From the NCBI RefSeq assembly GCF_026262505.1, contig NC_067203.1:7750001-7814000 (forward strand): 64,000 nt of DNA, read 5' to 3'. The notes under the pieces were generated by a model, which was not told the origin of the DNA, did not search any database, and saw only the letters and a program-made list of their open reading frames with translations. Numbering within the stretch: the stretch's first letter is position 1; each line of letters begins with the position of its first letter. Of this stretch, positions 46,630 to 57,256 are shown one piece after another. The position numbers were made by a program, and so were the translations under genes. The stretch comes from Trichomonas vaginalis G3 (Eukaryota > Parabasalia > Trichomonadida > Trichomonadidae).

Positions 46630-48753
46630 TCAAATTAACAAGGAAGTTGAGGTAATCAAGCTGCAATCAAAGAACACAAGGTTGATTTCATCAGGTATCA
46701 CAATTTTAGTGACTTTTGATGATTTGTCAAGCAAATAATAAAAATTTTCCTTATCTTTTGATTGCAATGGTATTTTCTTGTACGAACCATCGAAATAAGA
46801 GGTTATCTCTGGTTCCCTACTCGTTTTGTGACTATTAACCTTCAAAGAGATTTCATAAATTTTTATTTGTTTTGATTTATGAATTATCTCTATTTGCGAG
46901 ACATTTTGGAGCTGGTCGATATTAATAAGTCCATCCGGATCAATTGTAATCGTTTTTCCGCTTGAAATTACTTTCAAATCGAAAACATACAGAAGAAAGT
47001 ACTTTGCAAGGGATGCAATCACCGTTGGAGGGCTTCCTGATAGACAGTAAGAGACAAGAGTGGGTTCTTTCAAGTTCAAGAAGTAAAAAGAAAAATCATC
47101 TTTTTGAATTTGGACAAATCTCTCTGATTCTGTTACATTTTTGATGTTTTTGCGATTGGCAATGTAACATTTGTCCGAAATCAACTTTTCGTTGAATAAA
47201 AACGGAATAATATTATTTTGATTAATTAAAATGGTTTGGAACAGAACTACAGGGAGATTGAAGTCAATTGATTCATCTATTGAGTATTTCTTAACAATTT
47301 TCCCATTCAGCATGTTCGTGACAACAAAATTTTCAATTTTATTTTTGTCATTGATTAATTCAACAATTAATTGAGGTGGTGTATACATTTCCTTGGTCAC
47401 AATTGCAGGAACAAAGTAATTTGTGTATACAACCGTTTGATCTTTAAGATCTGAATTAAAATGAGAAAAAGTCACGAAATCTGAGTCTTTGTTGGATACC
47501 AATGTGTTATTTATCCATACAATCCTCTTAATTTGTTGATAACTCTTCATAACTAAAACAGATTTTCCGCATATTGAAGGAATTGGATTTGTTGATAAAA
47601 GAATGCGGCCAGGATCGTATTCGAAATAATATACATCATCGTATGTATCCATTAGTAGTAAATCTGTGTCTTTTTCTTGACAAGATAACCTGATATTCCA
47701 TGAATGCTTTATTTGTTCGTTTTTATCGGTATTCATGTTGTAACATGTTATCGTCTCTACTTTTGTATCGTTTTCGTATCTGTAAATTTTTGTTTTTTCG
47801 TGTCTGAGGACAAATGATGGAATATTAAGGACACAAGTGTCATTTTTCTGGTAAAAGCGGTATACTAAGGCTATATGCTTGCCAAATGGAGTATTCCCTT
47901 TTTCAAATTTAATAGTTTGGTCTCTGACATCAAAAATAAATTTTTTGTAAAGAAAATTGCTAACAAAAACGTCATTTTCGACTCGTAGTGTTGTAGCAAG
48001 GTTATATATACTCGTTCCGTAGACAATTGATGGAGATGGAACAATTTCTTCTTTTGGTAAAAAAATTAAAATTTTTGGATTGAAATTTTCAGGGATTAGT
48101 TCGTCACCCGGATTGTCATTGATTATTTTGTATGAAAATCCGAGCTCTTTGTAATATAAATCGCTTATTTTCGAAATAATTGTTTGTATTTCTGGAAAAG
48201 TAAGAAATTGGATAGAATTCATATCTATATCATGCAGAATTGATATAAATGAATGGATTTTATACTTTGTATAAGGAGAATGCTCCAAATTGTAAGATAA
48301 ACTACATTTGTATGAAAGAAGTGGTCTTCTGTCGTCAAAGTAATGGAGGGGAACATGTGTTGCGTCAAATAAACTGAATATTTTAAGTAATATATCTGTT
48401 TTTTGACTGATCAAAATTGGCGTAAAAGGAAGTAAAACAAATGTCAAGGACGTAATGCTATAGGCACACACATTGAAGCTATGTGTATTGCGAGTGATTA
48501 AAAATGTCTTTGGTTTGTTATTCACTTCATTTATATATAAAGCGAATGGAATATGCGCTTTATAAATAAATTCCGATCCATTTACTTTAATTGACTTATA
48601 TTTATATGATAGTTTGATTAAACCCTTTGAATGATCAATTATTAGTTCAACATTAACTTGAAGAGTGTTGCCGTATGAACTAATAGTAAAGGATCGATCA
48701 GATACGATGATTTTATTCGAACTATTTACATTAACAGTCTGAATAAAACTCAT
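46630..48753 (-). CDS. Unidentified 707-aa protein
   Basis: The ATG at 48,753 (MSFIQTVNVNSSNKIIVSDR) is chosen over an upstream TTG, because an initiator-like TCACTTTT lies 23-30 bases before it. The protein is beta-rich throughout with many short strands (LQVNVELIIDHSKGLIKLSY, YKSIKVNGSEFIYKAHIPFA). It has a hydrophobic stretch near residues 95-120 and no obvious repeats, signal peptide or catalytic motif. I do not recognise the family. The pattern of repeating strands could suit a large beta-propeller or coat-like protein, but that is a guess. Confidence 0.75.
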   Translation of the reverse strand: MSFIQTVNVNSSNKIIVSDRSFTISSYGNTLQVNVELIIDHSKGLIKLSYKYKSIKVNGSEFIYKAHIPFALYINEVNNKPKTFLITRNTHSFNVCAYSITSLTFVLLPFTPILISQKTDILLKIFSLFDATHVPLHYFDDRRPLLSYKCSLSYNLEHSPYTKYKIHSFISILHDIDMNSIQFLTFPEIQTIISKISDLYYKELGFSYKIINDNPGDELIPENFNPKILIFLPKEEIVPSPSIVYGTSIYNLATTLRVENDVFVSNFLYKKFIFDVRDQTIKFEKGNTPFGKHIALVYRFYQKNDTCVLNIPSFVLRHEKTKIYRYENDTKVETITCYNMNTDKNEQIKHSWNIRLSCQEKDTDLLLMDTYDDVYYFEYDPGRILLSTNPIPSICGKSVLVMKSYQQIKRIVWINNTLVSNKDSDFVTFSHFNSDLKDQTVVYTNYFVPAIVTKEMYTPPQLIVELINDKNKIENFVVTNMLNGKIVKKYSIDESIDFNLPVVLFQTILINQNNIIPFLFNEKLISDKCYIANRKNIKNVTESERFVQIQKDDFSFYFLNLKEPTLVSYCLSGSPPTVIASLAKYFLLYVFDLKVISSGKTITIDPDGLINIDQLQNVSQIEIIHKSKQIKIYEISLKVNSHKTSREPEITSYFDGSYKKIPLQSKDKENFYYLLDKSSKVTKIVIPDEINLVFFDCSLITSTSLLI

Positions 48754-48775
48754 AATTTCATTGAAATTTTTAAAG

Positions 48776-48783
48776 AAAAGTGA
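48776..48783 (-). promoter_or_regulatory. Initiator TCACTTTT before the 707-aa gene
   Basis: TCACTTTT on the minus strand fits the trichomonad initiator (TCAYW) and lies 23-30 bases before the chosen ATG. It supports that start over the upstream TTG. Confidence 0.65.
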
Positions 48784-48786
48784 CAA

Positions 48787-49393
48787 ATTCGAATGTCTTA
48801 TAAAAAAAAGAAGAGTCAGACATAAGAATACATATGGATATTAGAAGTATAAAATTACACGAGTGTCTGTACATTTTAGAGACAATCTAAATTATTCTCA
48901 ATCTGGATTCGTTCTTATATGTATTACAATCTGTTAGCCGATCTGCATTATGTGAATGAAGAAGTTTATATATTATATATATATATATTTAAAAGATTCT
49001 TGCTCACTGTGAAAGAAGGATTATTAAACCTAATCATTTACCTCTAGACTTGATTAAAAATTGATACAAAAGTCATATTAGATACATGCATTTTTTTAAA
49101 GAATAGAAAATATCTTATGAAAACGATTTTTTTTAAATTCCTTAGACAATGTTGTCGTATCATTTGTGTCCGTACCGAAACACACCTCTTTTGCTTGCAA
49201 AAGTTAAATTTGAATCCAAAGTTTGACAAATAAACAAAAACGACTTTAAAATTTTTTTATCGTAACCTTCAAAAATTGTGACGATATTCAAATCCAAAAA
49301 TCTATGAATCTATATGAAATTACGCATATATCTTTTTTTAAAAAAAATAACGGCAAAATTTTCAGAACAAAATTCTTCTTCTTCGTTTTTCAT
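48787..49393. other. Divergent intergenic region
   Basis: About 600 bp between divergent genes, with a (TA)n run near 48,978. No gene is supported. Confidence 0.5.
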
Positions 49394-49394
49394 T

Positions 49395-49402
49395 TCATTT
49401 TT
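49395..49402 (+). promoter_or_regulatory. Initiator TCATTTTT before ankyrin gene
   Basis: TCATTTCATTTTTAATC directly precedes ATG at 49,407. The second TCATTTTT ends five bases before the ATG, the usual close spacing in trichomonads, and decides the start over the in-frame upstream extension. Confidence 0.7.
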
Positions 49403-49406
49403 AATC

Positions 49407-51314
49407 ATGTCTGGACTTGACTTTGACCTTATCAAAGAAGTTATGAGTGCTTACGATGATATTTTTAAGCTCAGTTCCAATGATCCAGCTGAAGTTACAA
49501 AACTTTTCAATCAAATCAAAACAGTTTTAATTAATAAACTTAAAATTCCAATTTCAGATCTTCTCCAAACAATTAACAAGGCATGTTACTTCCATGATCG
49601 CTATGCAGAAGGATATTTCCTTTTGGTCAAGCAGATTATTGAAGATTCTCCTGAACCAAAGCAGAACCCATTCAGATTCTGTCCAACAATGCATGAATAC
49701 ATCGTTTACATTAAGGATGAAACAATTAAGAATTATTTCCAAAACATTTGGCACCAAAATGCCCCTTACGAATGGTGTTCCCCTCATGCTGAAGGTGATA
49801 TTTTGAACAGTGTATTAAACTGCGTAATGAATGATGACGATACGAAATTCCCAATAGCAATATTTAATGTTGCCGATCTAGATAAGTATTCTTTCAAGCA
49901 TCCAGTATTTGATTCACTTACTTTGCTTGAATGGTGCTTGTACTATGGTGCTGAAAAGTGTTTCAATACTCTAGTTAAGAATTTTAATACGAAAATTACA
50001 AAGAAGTGCCTCGAAATGGTATTTATCAGTGGCAATATTAGCATCCTTAAGAAATGCCTTAAAAAGAAGTCTCCAACACAAAAATGCATGAGCAACGCAA
50101 TTTGTGCACATAACAATCAATTTGTTAAAATATTTTCTGATGATTTTTCAGTCAATATCCATGATTGCATTTTCTCCAGAAATTTCACATTGGTAATAAC
50201 TAACAAAGGCGAGTTGTTGGATTTTGCAAGAATTCTTTGCGAATTTAACTTGCCTGAACTTGTGATCAAGATTGCAAATGATGCAGATCATCTTATCGAG
50301 GAGACAATCAGTGATCTTCCATTGATTTGTGTTGCAGCACAACTTAATAATGTTGAATTTGTAAAATTCTTACTAGAAAAGGGTGTCAGTGTTAATACAA
50401 AGGGCGAAATGGGAATGACACCATTGCATTATGCAGCAATCTACCATTGCACAGAAGTTGCACGTGTTTTGATTGAGAATGGCGCAGAGATTGATGCAAA
50501 GGATGATAAGGATTGGACACCTCTCCATCTTGCAAGTGAAAAGAACAATTTCGAAACTATGAAAATCCTTATAGAAAAGGGAGCAGATGTCAATGCTAAG
50601 CATGATAAAGATGCAACAACACTTCATTGTGCTGCAGATCACAATTGTCTTGAAGCATCCAAGATTCTTGTTGAGCATGGAGCTGATGTTAATGCTGTTA
50701 ATTCAGCGGGAAAGACTCCACTAATGTATGCATGCAACAGAAATTGCACAGAAACAGCATTGTATCTTATTGAAAAAGGTGCTGATATTGAGAAGAGATC
50801 AAACGATGGAACAACAGCATTCTTGTGTGCATGTAGTTCTGGTGATATTGTTCTTGTCAAGAAACTCATTGAACTTGGTACTGATGTCAACCAAAGAGAT
50901 GATAGTGGTTCTACAGGATTGCTGAGGGATATCGTCTGCAATAACTATGAGATCACAAAGCTTCTCATTGAAAATCATGCAGATGTCAATGCAAAGAATG
51001 ATATTAAATTTACTCCACTCCATTATGCAGCCACTAAAAACAACAAGGATTTAATTAATCTCCTCCTCGAAAATGGAGCAAAAATTAACGAGAAAGAAGG
51101 TATTAAAAATAACACTCCTCTTCACATGGCTGTTTTGTCAAGTGCGTATGATGTAATCGAAACACTTTTGGAGCATGGAGCTGATTGTACTATTAAAAAT
51201 GATTATGAATTGACACCACTCGAATTAACTGAATACGCAAAAATGGGTACACGCAAAATGGAACTCCTTCTGCATGAAAAAACAGAGGCCTCTCGTAGAA
51301 ATAATAACGAATAA
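49407..51314 (+). CDS. Large ankyrin-repeat protein (635 aa)
   Basis: The first about 300 residues are a trichomonad ankyrin-family N-terminal region (MSGLDFDLIKEVMSAYDDIF, EWCLYYGAEKCFNTLVKNFN) of DUF3447 type, itself built of degenerate ankyrin-like helices. From about residue 305 there are nine or so canonical repeats, such as TPLHYAAIYHCTEVARVLIE, TPLHLASEKNNFETMKILIE and TPLMYACNRNCTETALYLIE. The protein lacks membrane segments and enzyme motifs, so it is probably a soluble binding scaffold. It is the first of a same-strand group with the genes at 51,903 and 53,340, probably made by tandem duplication. An initiator sits just before the start. Confidence 0.9.
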   Translation: MSGLDFDLIKEVMSAYDDIFKLSSNDPAEVTKLFNQIKTVLINKLKIPISDLLQTINKACYFHDRYAEGYFLLVKQIIEDSPEPKQNPFRFCPTMHEYIVYIKDETIKNYFQNIWHQNAPYEWCSPHAEGDILNSVLNCVMNDDDTKFPIAIFNVADLDKYSFKHPVFDSLTLLEWCLYYGAEKCFNTLVKNFNTKITKKCLEMVFISGNISILKKCLKKKSPTQKCMSNAICAHNNQFVKIFSDDFSVNIHDCIFSRNFTLVITNKGELLDFARILCEFNLPELVIKIANDADHLIEETISDLPLICVAAQLNNVEFVKFLLEKGVSVNTKGEMGMTPLHYAAIYHCTEVARVLIENGAEIDAKDDKDWTPLHLASEKNNFETMKILIEKGADVNAKHDKDATTLHCAADHNCLEASKILVEHGADVNAVNSAGKTPLMYACNRNCTETALYLIEKGADIEKRSNDGTTAFLCACSSGDIVLVKKLIELGTDVNQRDDSGSTGLLRDIVCNNYEITKLLIENHADVNAKNDIKFTPLHYAATKNNKDLINLLLENGAKINEKEGIKNNTPLHMAVLSSAYDVIETLLEHGADCTIKNDYELTPLELTEYAKMGTRKMELLLHEKTEASRRNNNE

Positions 51315-51902
51315 TTTTTTTTATTTTATAAATTTAAACAATTTTATATACTAATTAAGAAATTAAATTATTTATATCACCAAAAATCGATATCCTTATT
51401 GACAATTGATATTTTTAAACAGATTTAGCTAATCAATACATTAAGAATAAAAATGTGATCCTAACACACAACTCAAACCTATTTTGATCGAAACCAAATT
51501 TATGACAAGCATTAGTGACTTTGAAATTGCAAGAATTGTGAAAGTTTATCCAATTAACTCCAAATTTCTTTGATTCAGCGAGTGATTTGATGTCACGGAG
51601 GCGATTTTTATCAACAACCGCTTCTAATACATCAAATCCATCACTGAAGCACTATGACTAACCCCGAATTGTTTGCAATCAGAGCAAAGTTAATTCGATC
51701 AATGGTAAGACTTTTCCAAGGCCTCGAACGGAATGAGAGACTTCAGAAGAACTTTGCCTCATTCGAGTTATTCTACGTTCCTAGGCCATTAACGAAAATT
51801 ATATCTATACACGCGCCATAATTAAGCAATACAGATATTACATTTCTGTTGTGTAAAACTCTCATGGAAGACCAAGAGGAGTAAACTGACAAAAAAAAAT
51901 TG
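51315..51902 (-). pseudogene. Decayed minus-strand ankyrin-family remnants
   Basis: On the minus strand, about 51,460-51,640 reads DGFDVLEAVVDKNRLRDIKS, then LAESKKFGVNWINFHNSCNF, and about 51,780-51,870 reads VLHNRNVISVLLNYGACIDI. These resemble parts of the DUF3447-type ankyrin proteins nearby, but in opposite orientation, and no complete frame remains. I infer an old, broken copy between two intact plus-strand genes. Confidence 0.45.
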
Positions 51903-53243
51903 ATGAAAAGTAGTTCCAAAATCAAACATAGTTTTAATAATCTAATGGAGATTTTCAAAGCTCATCATGATACATATGATGCTTTGTACAAGCTTAATTC
52001 AAACGATCCACAAGAAATCGAAAATCTTTTCAACTTGATCAAATCTAACATGTCAAAACCAGAATTGATTACTGCTCAAAACTTATTAAGTTCTATAGGA
52101 GTTCTTTTTTCTTACAAAAATCACTATTTACGCGGATATTTATTACTTTTTAAGAAAATTTACGAAGAATTCCAACCAAAACGCATAATTAATGTACCTA
52201 GAATCTTGCATTACTTTCTTTATAAAGAATATGGGATTGTTATTGATGAAGCAATTAAAAATTCGTTTAAAAAATTGGAATCCAAAAATTATTCACTTGA
52301 AGTTCATGAAGAAAACACAATCCTCAGAGCAATAATGGATGATGATGTTGAATCATTTATATCATTTACAGAAAGATCTGGATTTGATGAAAACTTTATC
52401 ATGAAAAACAATGATTTATATCCATATTTAGAATGCGGATATTCATATCTTGACTTGTGTTGTTTTCACGGATCTGTTAAATGTTTCAAATTTTTTGGAA
52501 CAAAGTTCGGCTTCGATATCGCAGAAGATACTGTTTCATTATCATTTTTGAGTGGAAATCCAGATATAATGTTCGAATGCTTGAAAGTAAAGAAACCAGA
52601 TTTTTGGGCAATGAAATATGCTGTTTTTACACACAACATGGACTTCGTTGCATTCTTAATGAACGAATATAAAATAGATATTGATTTATGCAGCTGCGCA
52701 AGGTTTAATAATATTCAGGCATTTTTGGCATATTTAGATCAAACACATGATTACAATAAATGTTATGCACATTCGCCAGGTTTCAACATTCCATTTCTTT
52801 GCAAATATTTACTGTCTAATGGAGCCAAAATAGGTTCACGAGAAGAGAAATTATCACCTGCTCATTATGCTGCATTGACAAATGCAGTAGATGCTTTAGA
52901 ATATCTTATTTCTATTGGAGAGAGTGTTAATTATTGTAGTTATATGGATGGTGCACCAATACATTTCGCGGCAGAATACAATGGTAAAGAATTTATAAAA
53001 ATCCTTCTTGATAACAATGTTAATGTCAATGAAAAAGGAAATGCATGTAAAATACCCCTTATTTTAGCTGCCGATGAAGGTTGTCTAGAAACTGTTGAAT
53101 TTCTTATTGCAAATGGTGCAAATATCAATGCATCTGATAACGAAGGGAAAACTGCTCTTCATTATGCTGCAGAAAGTGATTTTCCTGAAGTAATTGAGCT
53201 TTTAAGGCTTCACCAACATGACAAAAAATATTCAAAATTTTAA
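51903..53243 (+). CDS. Ankyrin-repeat protein, DUF3447-type (446 aa)
   Basis: ATG at 51,903 (MKSSSKIKHSFNNLMEIFKA) is preferred to the preceding TTG. Residues about 1-290 resemble the N-terminal half of the upstream 49,407 gene (YDALYKLNSNDPQEIENLFN versus YDDIFKLSSNDPAEVTKLFN), with YLDLCCFHGSVKCFKFF and SLSFLSGNPDIMFECL as shared points. Four ankyrin repeats follow (SPAHYAALTNAVDALEYLIS, APIHFAAEYNGKEFIKILLD, IPLILAADEGCLETVEFLIA, TALHYAAESDFPEVIELLRL). It is a likely scaffold protein without catalytic residues. It is a diverged tandem paralogue of the 49,407 gene with fewer repeats. Confidence 0.9.
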   Translation: MKSSSKIKHSFNNLMEIFKAHHDTYDALYKLNSNDPQEIENLFNLIKSNMSKPELITAQNLLSSIGVLFSYKNHYLRGYLLLFKKIYEEFQPKRIINVPRILHYFLYKEYGIVIDEAIKNSFKKLESKNYSLEVHEENTILRAIMDDDVESFISFTERSGFDENFIMKNNDLYPYLECGYSYLDLCCFHGSVKCFKFFGTKFGFDIAEDTVSLSFLSGNPDIMFECLKVKKPDFWAMKYAVFTHNMDFVAFLMNEYKIDIDLCSCARFNNIQAFLAYLDQTHDYNKCYAHSPGFNIPFLCKYLLSNGAKIGSREEKLSPAHYAALTNAVDALEYLISIGESVNYCSYMDGAPIHFAAEYNGKEFIKILLDNNVNVNEKGNACKIPLILAADEGCLETVEFLIANGANINASDNEGKTALHYAAESDFPEVIELLRLHQHDKKYSKF

Positions 53244-53339
53244 AAAAGATGAAAAATATGCTCTACAATATATATTAATACTAGTCTATCATTTTCAGAA
53301 AAAGCACGTTATAACTCATGTTAGTGGAAGAAGGCTTTT

Positions 53340-54943
53340 TTGGGTGGGTCAATAAAAATTAAAAATAATGATAAATATAGCATTGATATACATCATAGAA
53401 TATATATCTCAAGAGACTTTAGTTTTTGTCATGTTAGTGAAGCCTTAATTCAGCATAAAGCAAATATCTGTGCATTAGATCAAAATAGAAGAACTCCACT
53501 TCACGATGCAGCTGAATTTGCTTCTGATGAATCTGCAGAATTACTTCTCGCTTATGGTGCAAAAATTGATGCAACAGATTCAAATGGAATAACACCGTTG
53601 CATTTAGCTGTAAGTCAAGATTTTATCGACACAGTCAAGTTATTACTTGAACATAATGCAGATGCAAATATCAAAGATAAAGATGGAAATTTCCCTCTTT
53701 TTACAGCAGTCGAAAAAAGTGATTTAGAATTAGTAAGAATTTTAATTGATCATGGTGCTGAAATTAATGCATTCAATAGCAGTGGACATACTGTTCTTCA
53801 TAAAGCAATTAAGGATAATGATAATGACATGGCAAAATTAATAATAGAAAAAGGCGCAGATATCAATAAGGAGCAATATCTTTATATTGTTTCAGAAGAC
53901 AATAAATTATCAATGGCACAGCTTTTAATTTCACATGGTGCTGAACTCAATGAGAAAATGCTAGAACAGGTTACACTCCTCTTCATATTGCTTGTAGATA
54001 TCATTATACAAAACTTGCAGAAACATTGATATCAAATGGTGCAAATGTAAATGAAACAGATAAATCTGGACAAACTCCCCTCTATTATTCTACTTTTTGT
54101 AATGAAACTGATGTTGCAGAACTTCTTTTACAAAATGGAGCTGATATTAATTCACAAGGTAAAGACGGAAGAACTGCACTTCATCAAGCCATATGTACTG
54201 ATAATATCAATGTAGCAAAGCTTTTGATTTCGCATGGCATAGATATTAATTTAAAAGATAAGGATGGGAGAACTGCTCTTCATCTTGCAATTTATTACAA
54301 TAGGAAAGAACTTGCGGAGTTCATTGTTGAACATGGAGCAGATTTAACTTTAAGAGATAATGAAGCTAATGGAATTCTTGATTATATCTTTAATTCCAAG
54401 ATACCAGAAATTTCAGAATTTATTGTTTCGCATGGAGCAGATATAAACGCAATTGATGAGCATGGAAAAACACCTCTTCACAAAGCAGCAGAGAAAAATT
54501 TATTAAGTCTTGCAGAAATTCTTATTAAAAATGGAGCAAATGTCAATATTAAGGATAAAAACGGAATAACTCCTCTTCATTACGCTGCAGAAAATAGCAT
54601 TGATAAATTAAACGAACTTTTAATTCTTCATGGAGCCGAAATCAATGTTAAAGATAATGAAGGAAGAACCCCCACCCATGAAGCAGCATTTTATAATAGA
54701 TATGAAACTACTTGAATTCTTATAAAACATGGAGCTGATGTAAATATAAGGGATAATAATCAACAAACTGCTCTGCATCGGGCTGTGATCAATAATAGTT
54801 TTGATGTTGCAAAATTACTTACTTCTCACGGTGCAGATATAAATGCAAAAGATAAAGGTTGTAAAACATCACTTGCATATGAATTGGATAAACATGGAAA
54901 CAAAATGCTCAAACTCTTGATTTCTAAAGGAGGAACATTATAA
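53340..54943 (+). pseudogene. Ankyrin-repeat pseudogene with frameshift and stop
   Basis: Ankyrin repeats continue over about 1.6 kb. The first frame (RTPLHDAAEFASDESAELLL, TPLHLAVSQDFIDTVKLLLE) holds until about 53,960, where one base is missing from an A-run (GAGAAAATGCTAG). The next frame then continues with TGYTPLHIACRYHYTKLAET. A TGA at 54,713-54,715 interrupts again, and repeats go on (ILIKHGADVNIRDNNQQTAL) to TAA at 54,941-54,943. No N-terminal domain or ATG is found at the start. It is the third member of the same-strand ankyrin group and appears recently inactivated. Confidence 0.85.
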
Positions 54944-55414
54944 TTATTATATCTTCTTTCTATTTAATTTAAACGTTTAATTTTTATTTAATTATGTTGT
55001 CCTTAAGTTAATATTCATCACTGTGCATGGTATAATCTGTCCAGACCAGTATTGTTTTAAAATTAAAAATGTTTTTATTTCTGTTTTGCTAACATCAGAA
55101 AAATGAAAACTCAAAGAATACTCAAAGATTCATTATTCAAACATATCCAATAATTAAGATTTTACAAGAAAATAATTTTTAGGTCATTCAAAATGGGGTT
55201 AGTATTTAAAAAGCATTGTAAATTATAATGCCTAGAGTAAATGCAAGATATATCATATTGGAAATTCAATTGATTGTGGATTAATTTGTTTTTTGCCTTA
55301 TTTTGCGAAAGAGGATGATTATTTGTTGTTGACATAACTATTTTCAAAAAGTTTTATCATTCTGAAAATAATTTGTTTTCGTTGAATTTGAAATACGTTT
55401 TTTTGACAATTCGA
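54944..55414. other. AT-rich intergenic region
   Basis: About 470 bp with no supported gene. It contains the leader of the 55,415 gene, without an obvious initiator. Confidence 0.5.
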
Positions 55415-55999
55415 ATGGATGGATCAAAGCCCTATTGGGAAATGAGCCGTATTAAGCTCGAAGGTCTAGGTCGCTTTGATCGACTTTATAAAGAGCAAAG
55501 GAATAGAATTATGACGACTTGCACAACAAAAAGATCTCCACATCAACGTTCTCAACAAAAAACAAGAGCGCCAAGTCAGAAACCACCTCAACCAAAGCCA
55601 GATGTAGAAGATATCGAACTTGTTGGATATAAACCAAGCGAATATAGAGCTTTTCGTCAACCAACACCATTAAGAGGTCGCACAGCTCCAGTTGAGCACG
55701 GATCGAGAGATATATTTAAAGATCATCATACTCCAATACAAATTACTAAGAAATTTTCAGGTGATCCGATTTTATCAGTTCCAATAAGAAAATCCAAGCA
55801 GCAAATTGTCAAACGATCAATACTAGAGCCAATGAAAGAACGAGATCCATCTGTTCCAATTCACGAATTTTTGTTCGAAGAATCTATTGATCCACACGAG
55901 AACATCGACCCTTGGGGATATACAGCAGGCGAAAAGATTAACCATCCTGAAGCAGAAGTTGGTGGTATCAAAATCAAAATTTCACGTCTCGAATTATAA
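55415..55999 (+). CDS. Unidentified basic/proline-rich protein (194 aa)
   Basis: ATG at 55,415 (MDGSKPYWEMSRIKLEGLGR) is the first in frame, while an upstream extension has only a TTG start. A basic segment with KRSPHQRSQQKTRAPSQKPP is followed by short conserved-looking motifs (VEDIELVGYKPSEYRAFRQP, DIFKDHHTPIQITKKFSG, DPWGYTAGEKINHPEAEVGG). The protein seems mostly extended and low in secondary structure, with no membrane segment. This kind of short-motif, proline-rich protein often binds microtubules or acts as an adaptor, but I do not recognise the family. Confidence 0.7.
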   Translation: MDGSKPYWEMSRIKLEGLGRFDRLYKEQRNRIMTTCTTKRSPHQRSQQKTRAPSQKPPQPKPDVEDIELVGYKPSEYRAFRQPTPLRGRTAPVEHGSRDIFKDHHTPIQITKKFSGDPILSVPIRKSKQQIVKRSILEPMKERDPSVPIHEFLFEESIDPHENIDPWGYTAGEKINHPEAEVGGIKIKISRLEL

Positions 56000-57256
56000 T
56001 TTTATAATTTTCATATTTTTATAGATTAAATGTTTGTTTGTATTATTATCATAATTTTATAATTTTCATATTTTTATATATTTTATGAAAGGTATGGAAA
56101 CTCTTAACCTTAAATTTTTTTCGACACCCTTTAGGAACTGTGATCGAGAAAAAATGGAGTGTCTTGATAAACATTTTGAACGCAAACGGAGAATTTATTT
56201 ATCACTTCAGAATCTATCATCTAGCTCTGGTTTTTAATATAGGTTCTATGCAGGAAGAGAATTAGATTGCATTAAAGTAAAAAATGGAATTATGAATTCA
56301 TTTGCATTAAAGATGCTCCAGCATATAATATAATAAATGTTTTTATTAAAATCAATCTTTTGACAATATTATAAAAAAATTGGCAATTCAGTTTTGTTTC
56401 TTACTTCGTATATATATTTATCTACTAATGGTTATTTGGTAGTTAGAAGGATATGATAATATGTCTGTACAATTTTGAGTTCTGATTTGCAATTCAATGA
56501 TTGACAAATGAAATATGAAAATATGAATGATAATATGATTTTTGGTGGCGTGGGATTGGTTTTATTGTTGAATTAAGTTGATTTCGCTTGAACTTGGCAA
56601 TGATTGTATTTGGAATTGACAGAATAAGTCGAATTTTTAGGATTTTTCTTTATAAAAGGACTGAAATATTAGTAGAAATAACAAATCAATTTCGTTTTTG
56701 TTTCCTGAATGTTTTGTTGAATGCCATCCGAAAGAAATAAAAAAAGTACGTTAAACTTTACATGGCAAAGAAGAAAAAGGTTGTAGAAAAAAATGCTCCT
56801 TTTATTATTAATAGCATTTATTGAATCTAACAAAACAAAAATGGCAGATTAATTTGTTAAAAATTTACAATAATTTATTTCTCATAAAAATCTTAGCTTT
56901 TATACTTGTATAGTCATATGTATAGCTTTGCATTTAGAAGTAAATTATAATTCCTTCACTTAACTGCAAGTTAAAATAACTGATATAGGTAAAAAACCCA
57001 AATCAAATTACAAAAAGGAAAAAAGTGCGGAGTTCATTTACATGGATTCCACTATGCTAAATCTGACATGTAAATGTGTCACAAAAAATTCTGGCATAAG
57101 ATCGTTCTCCACCAACAATTGATTTCAGGATATTAAAGCGCTTCTATAATTTTGATATGTTTTTATATACAAGACCTAAAATCTGATTATTCTGTATATT
57201 TCAATTCGATCTAAACCTGTTATAAAAGCATCCATTAACAAAAAATTAGTTTTTTA
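56000..57256. other. AT-rich intergenic region
   Basis: About 1.26 kb. A duplicated AATTTTATAATTTTCATA word follows the preceding stop. A 50-residue frame at 56,085-56,237 (MKGMETLNLKFFSTPFRNCD) is too short to support as a gene, and nothing else is seen. Confidence 0.5.

Noticed and set aside
56085-56237. 50-residue frame MKGMETLNLKFF...
   Set aside because: Too short, with no leader signal and no recognised family.
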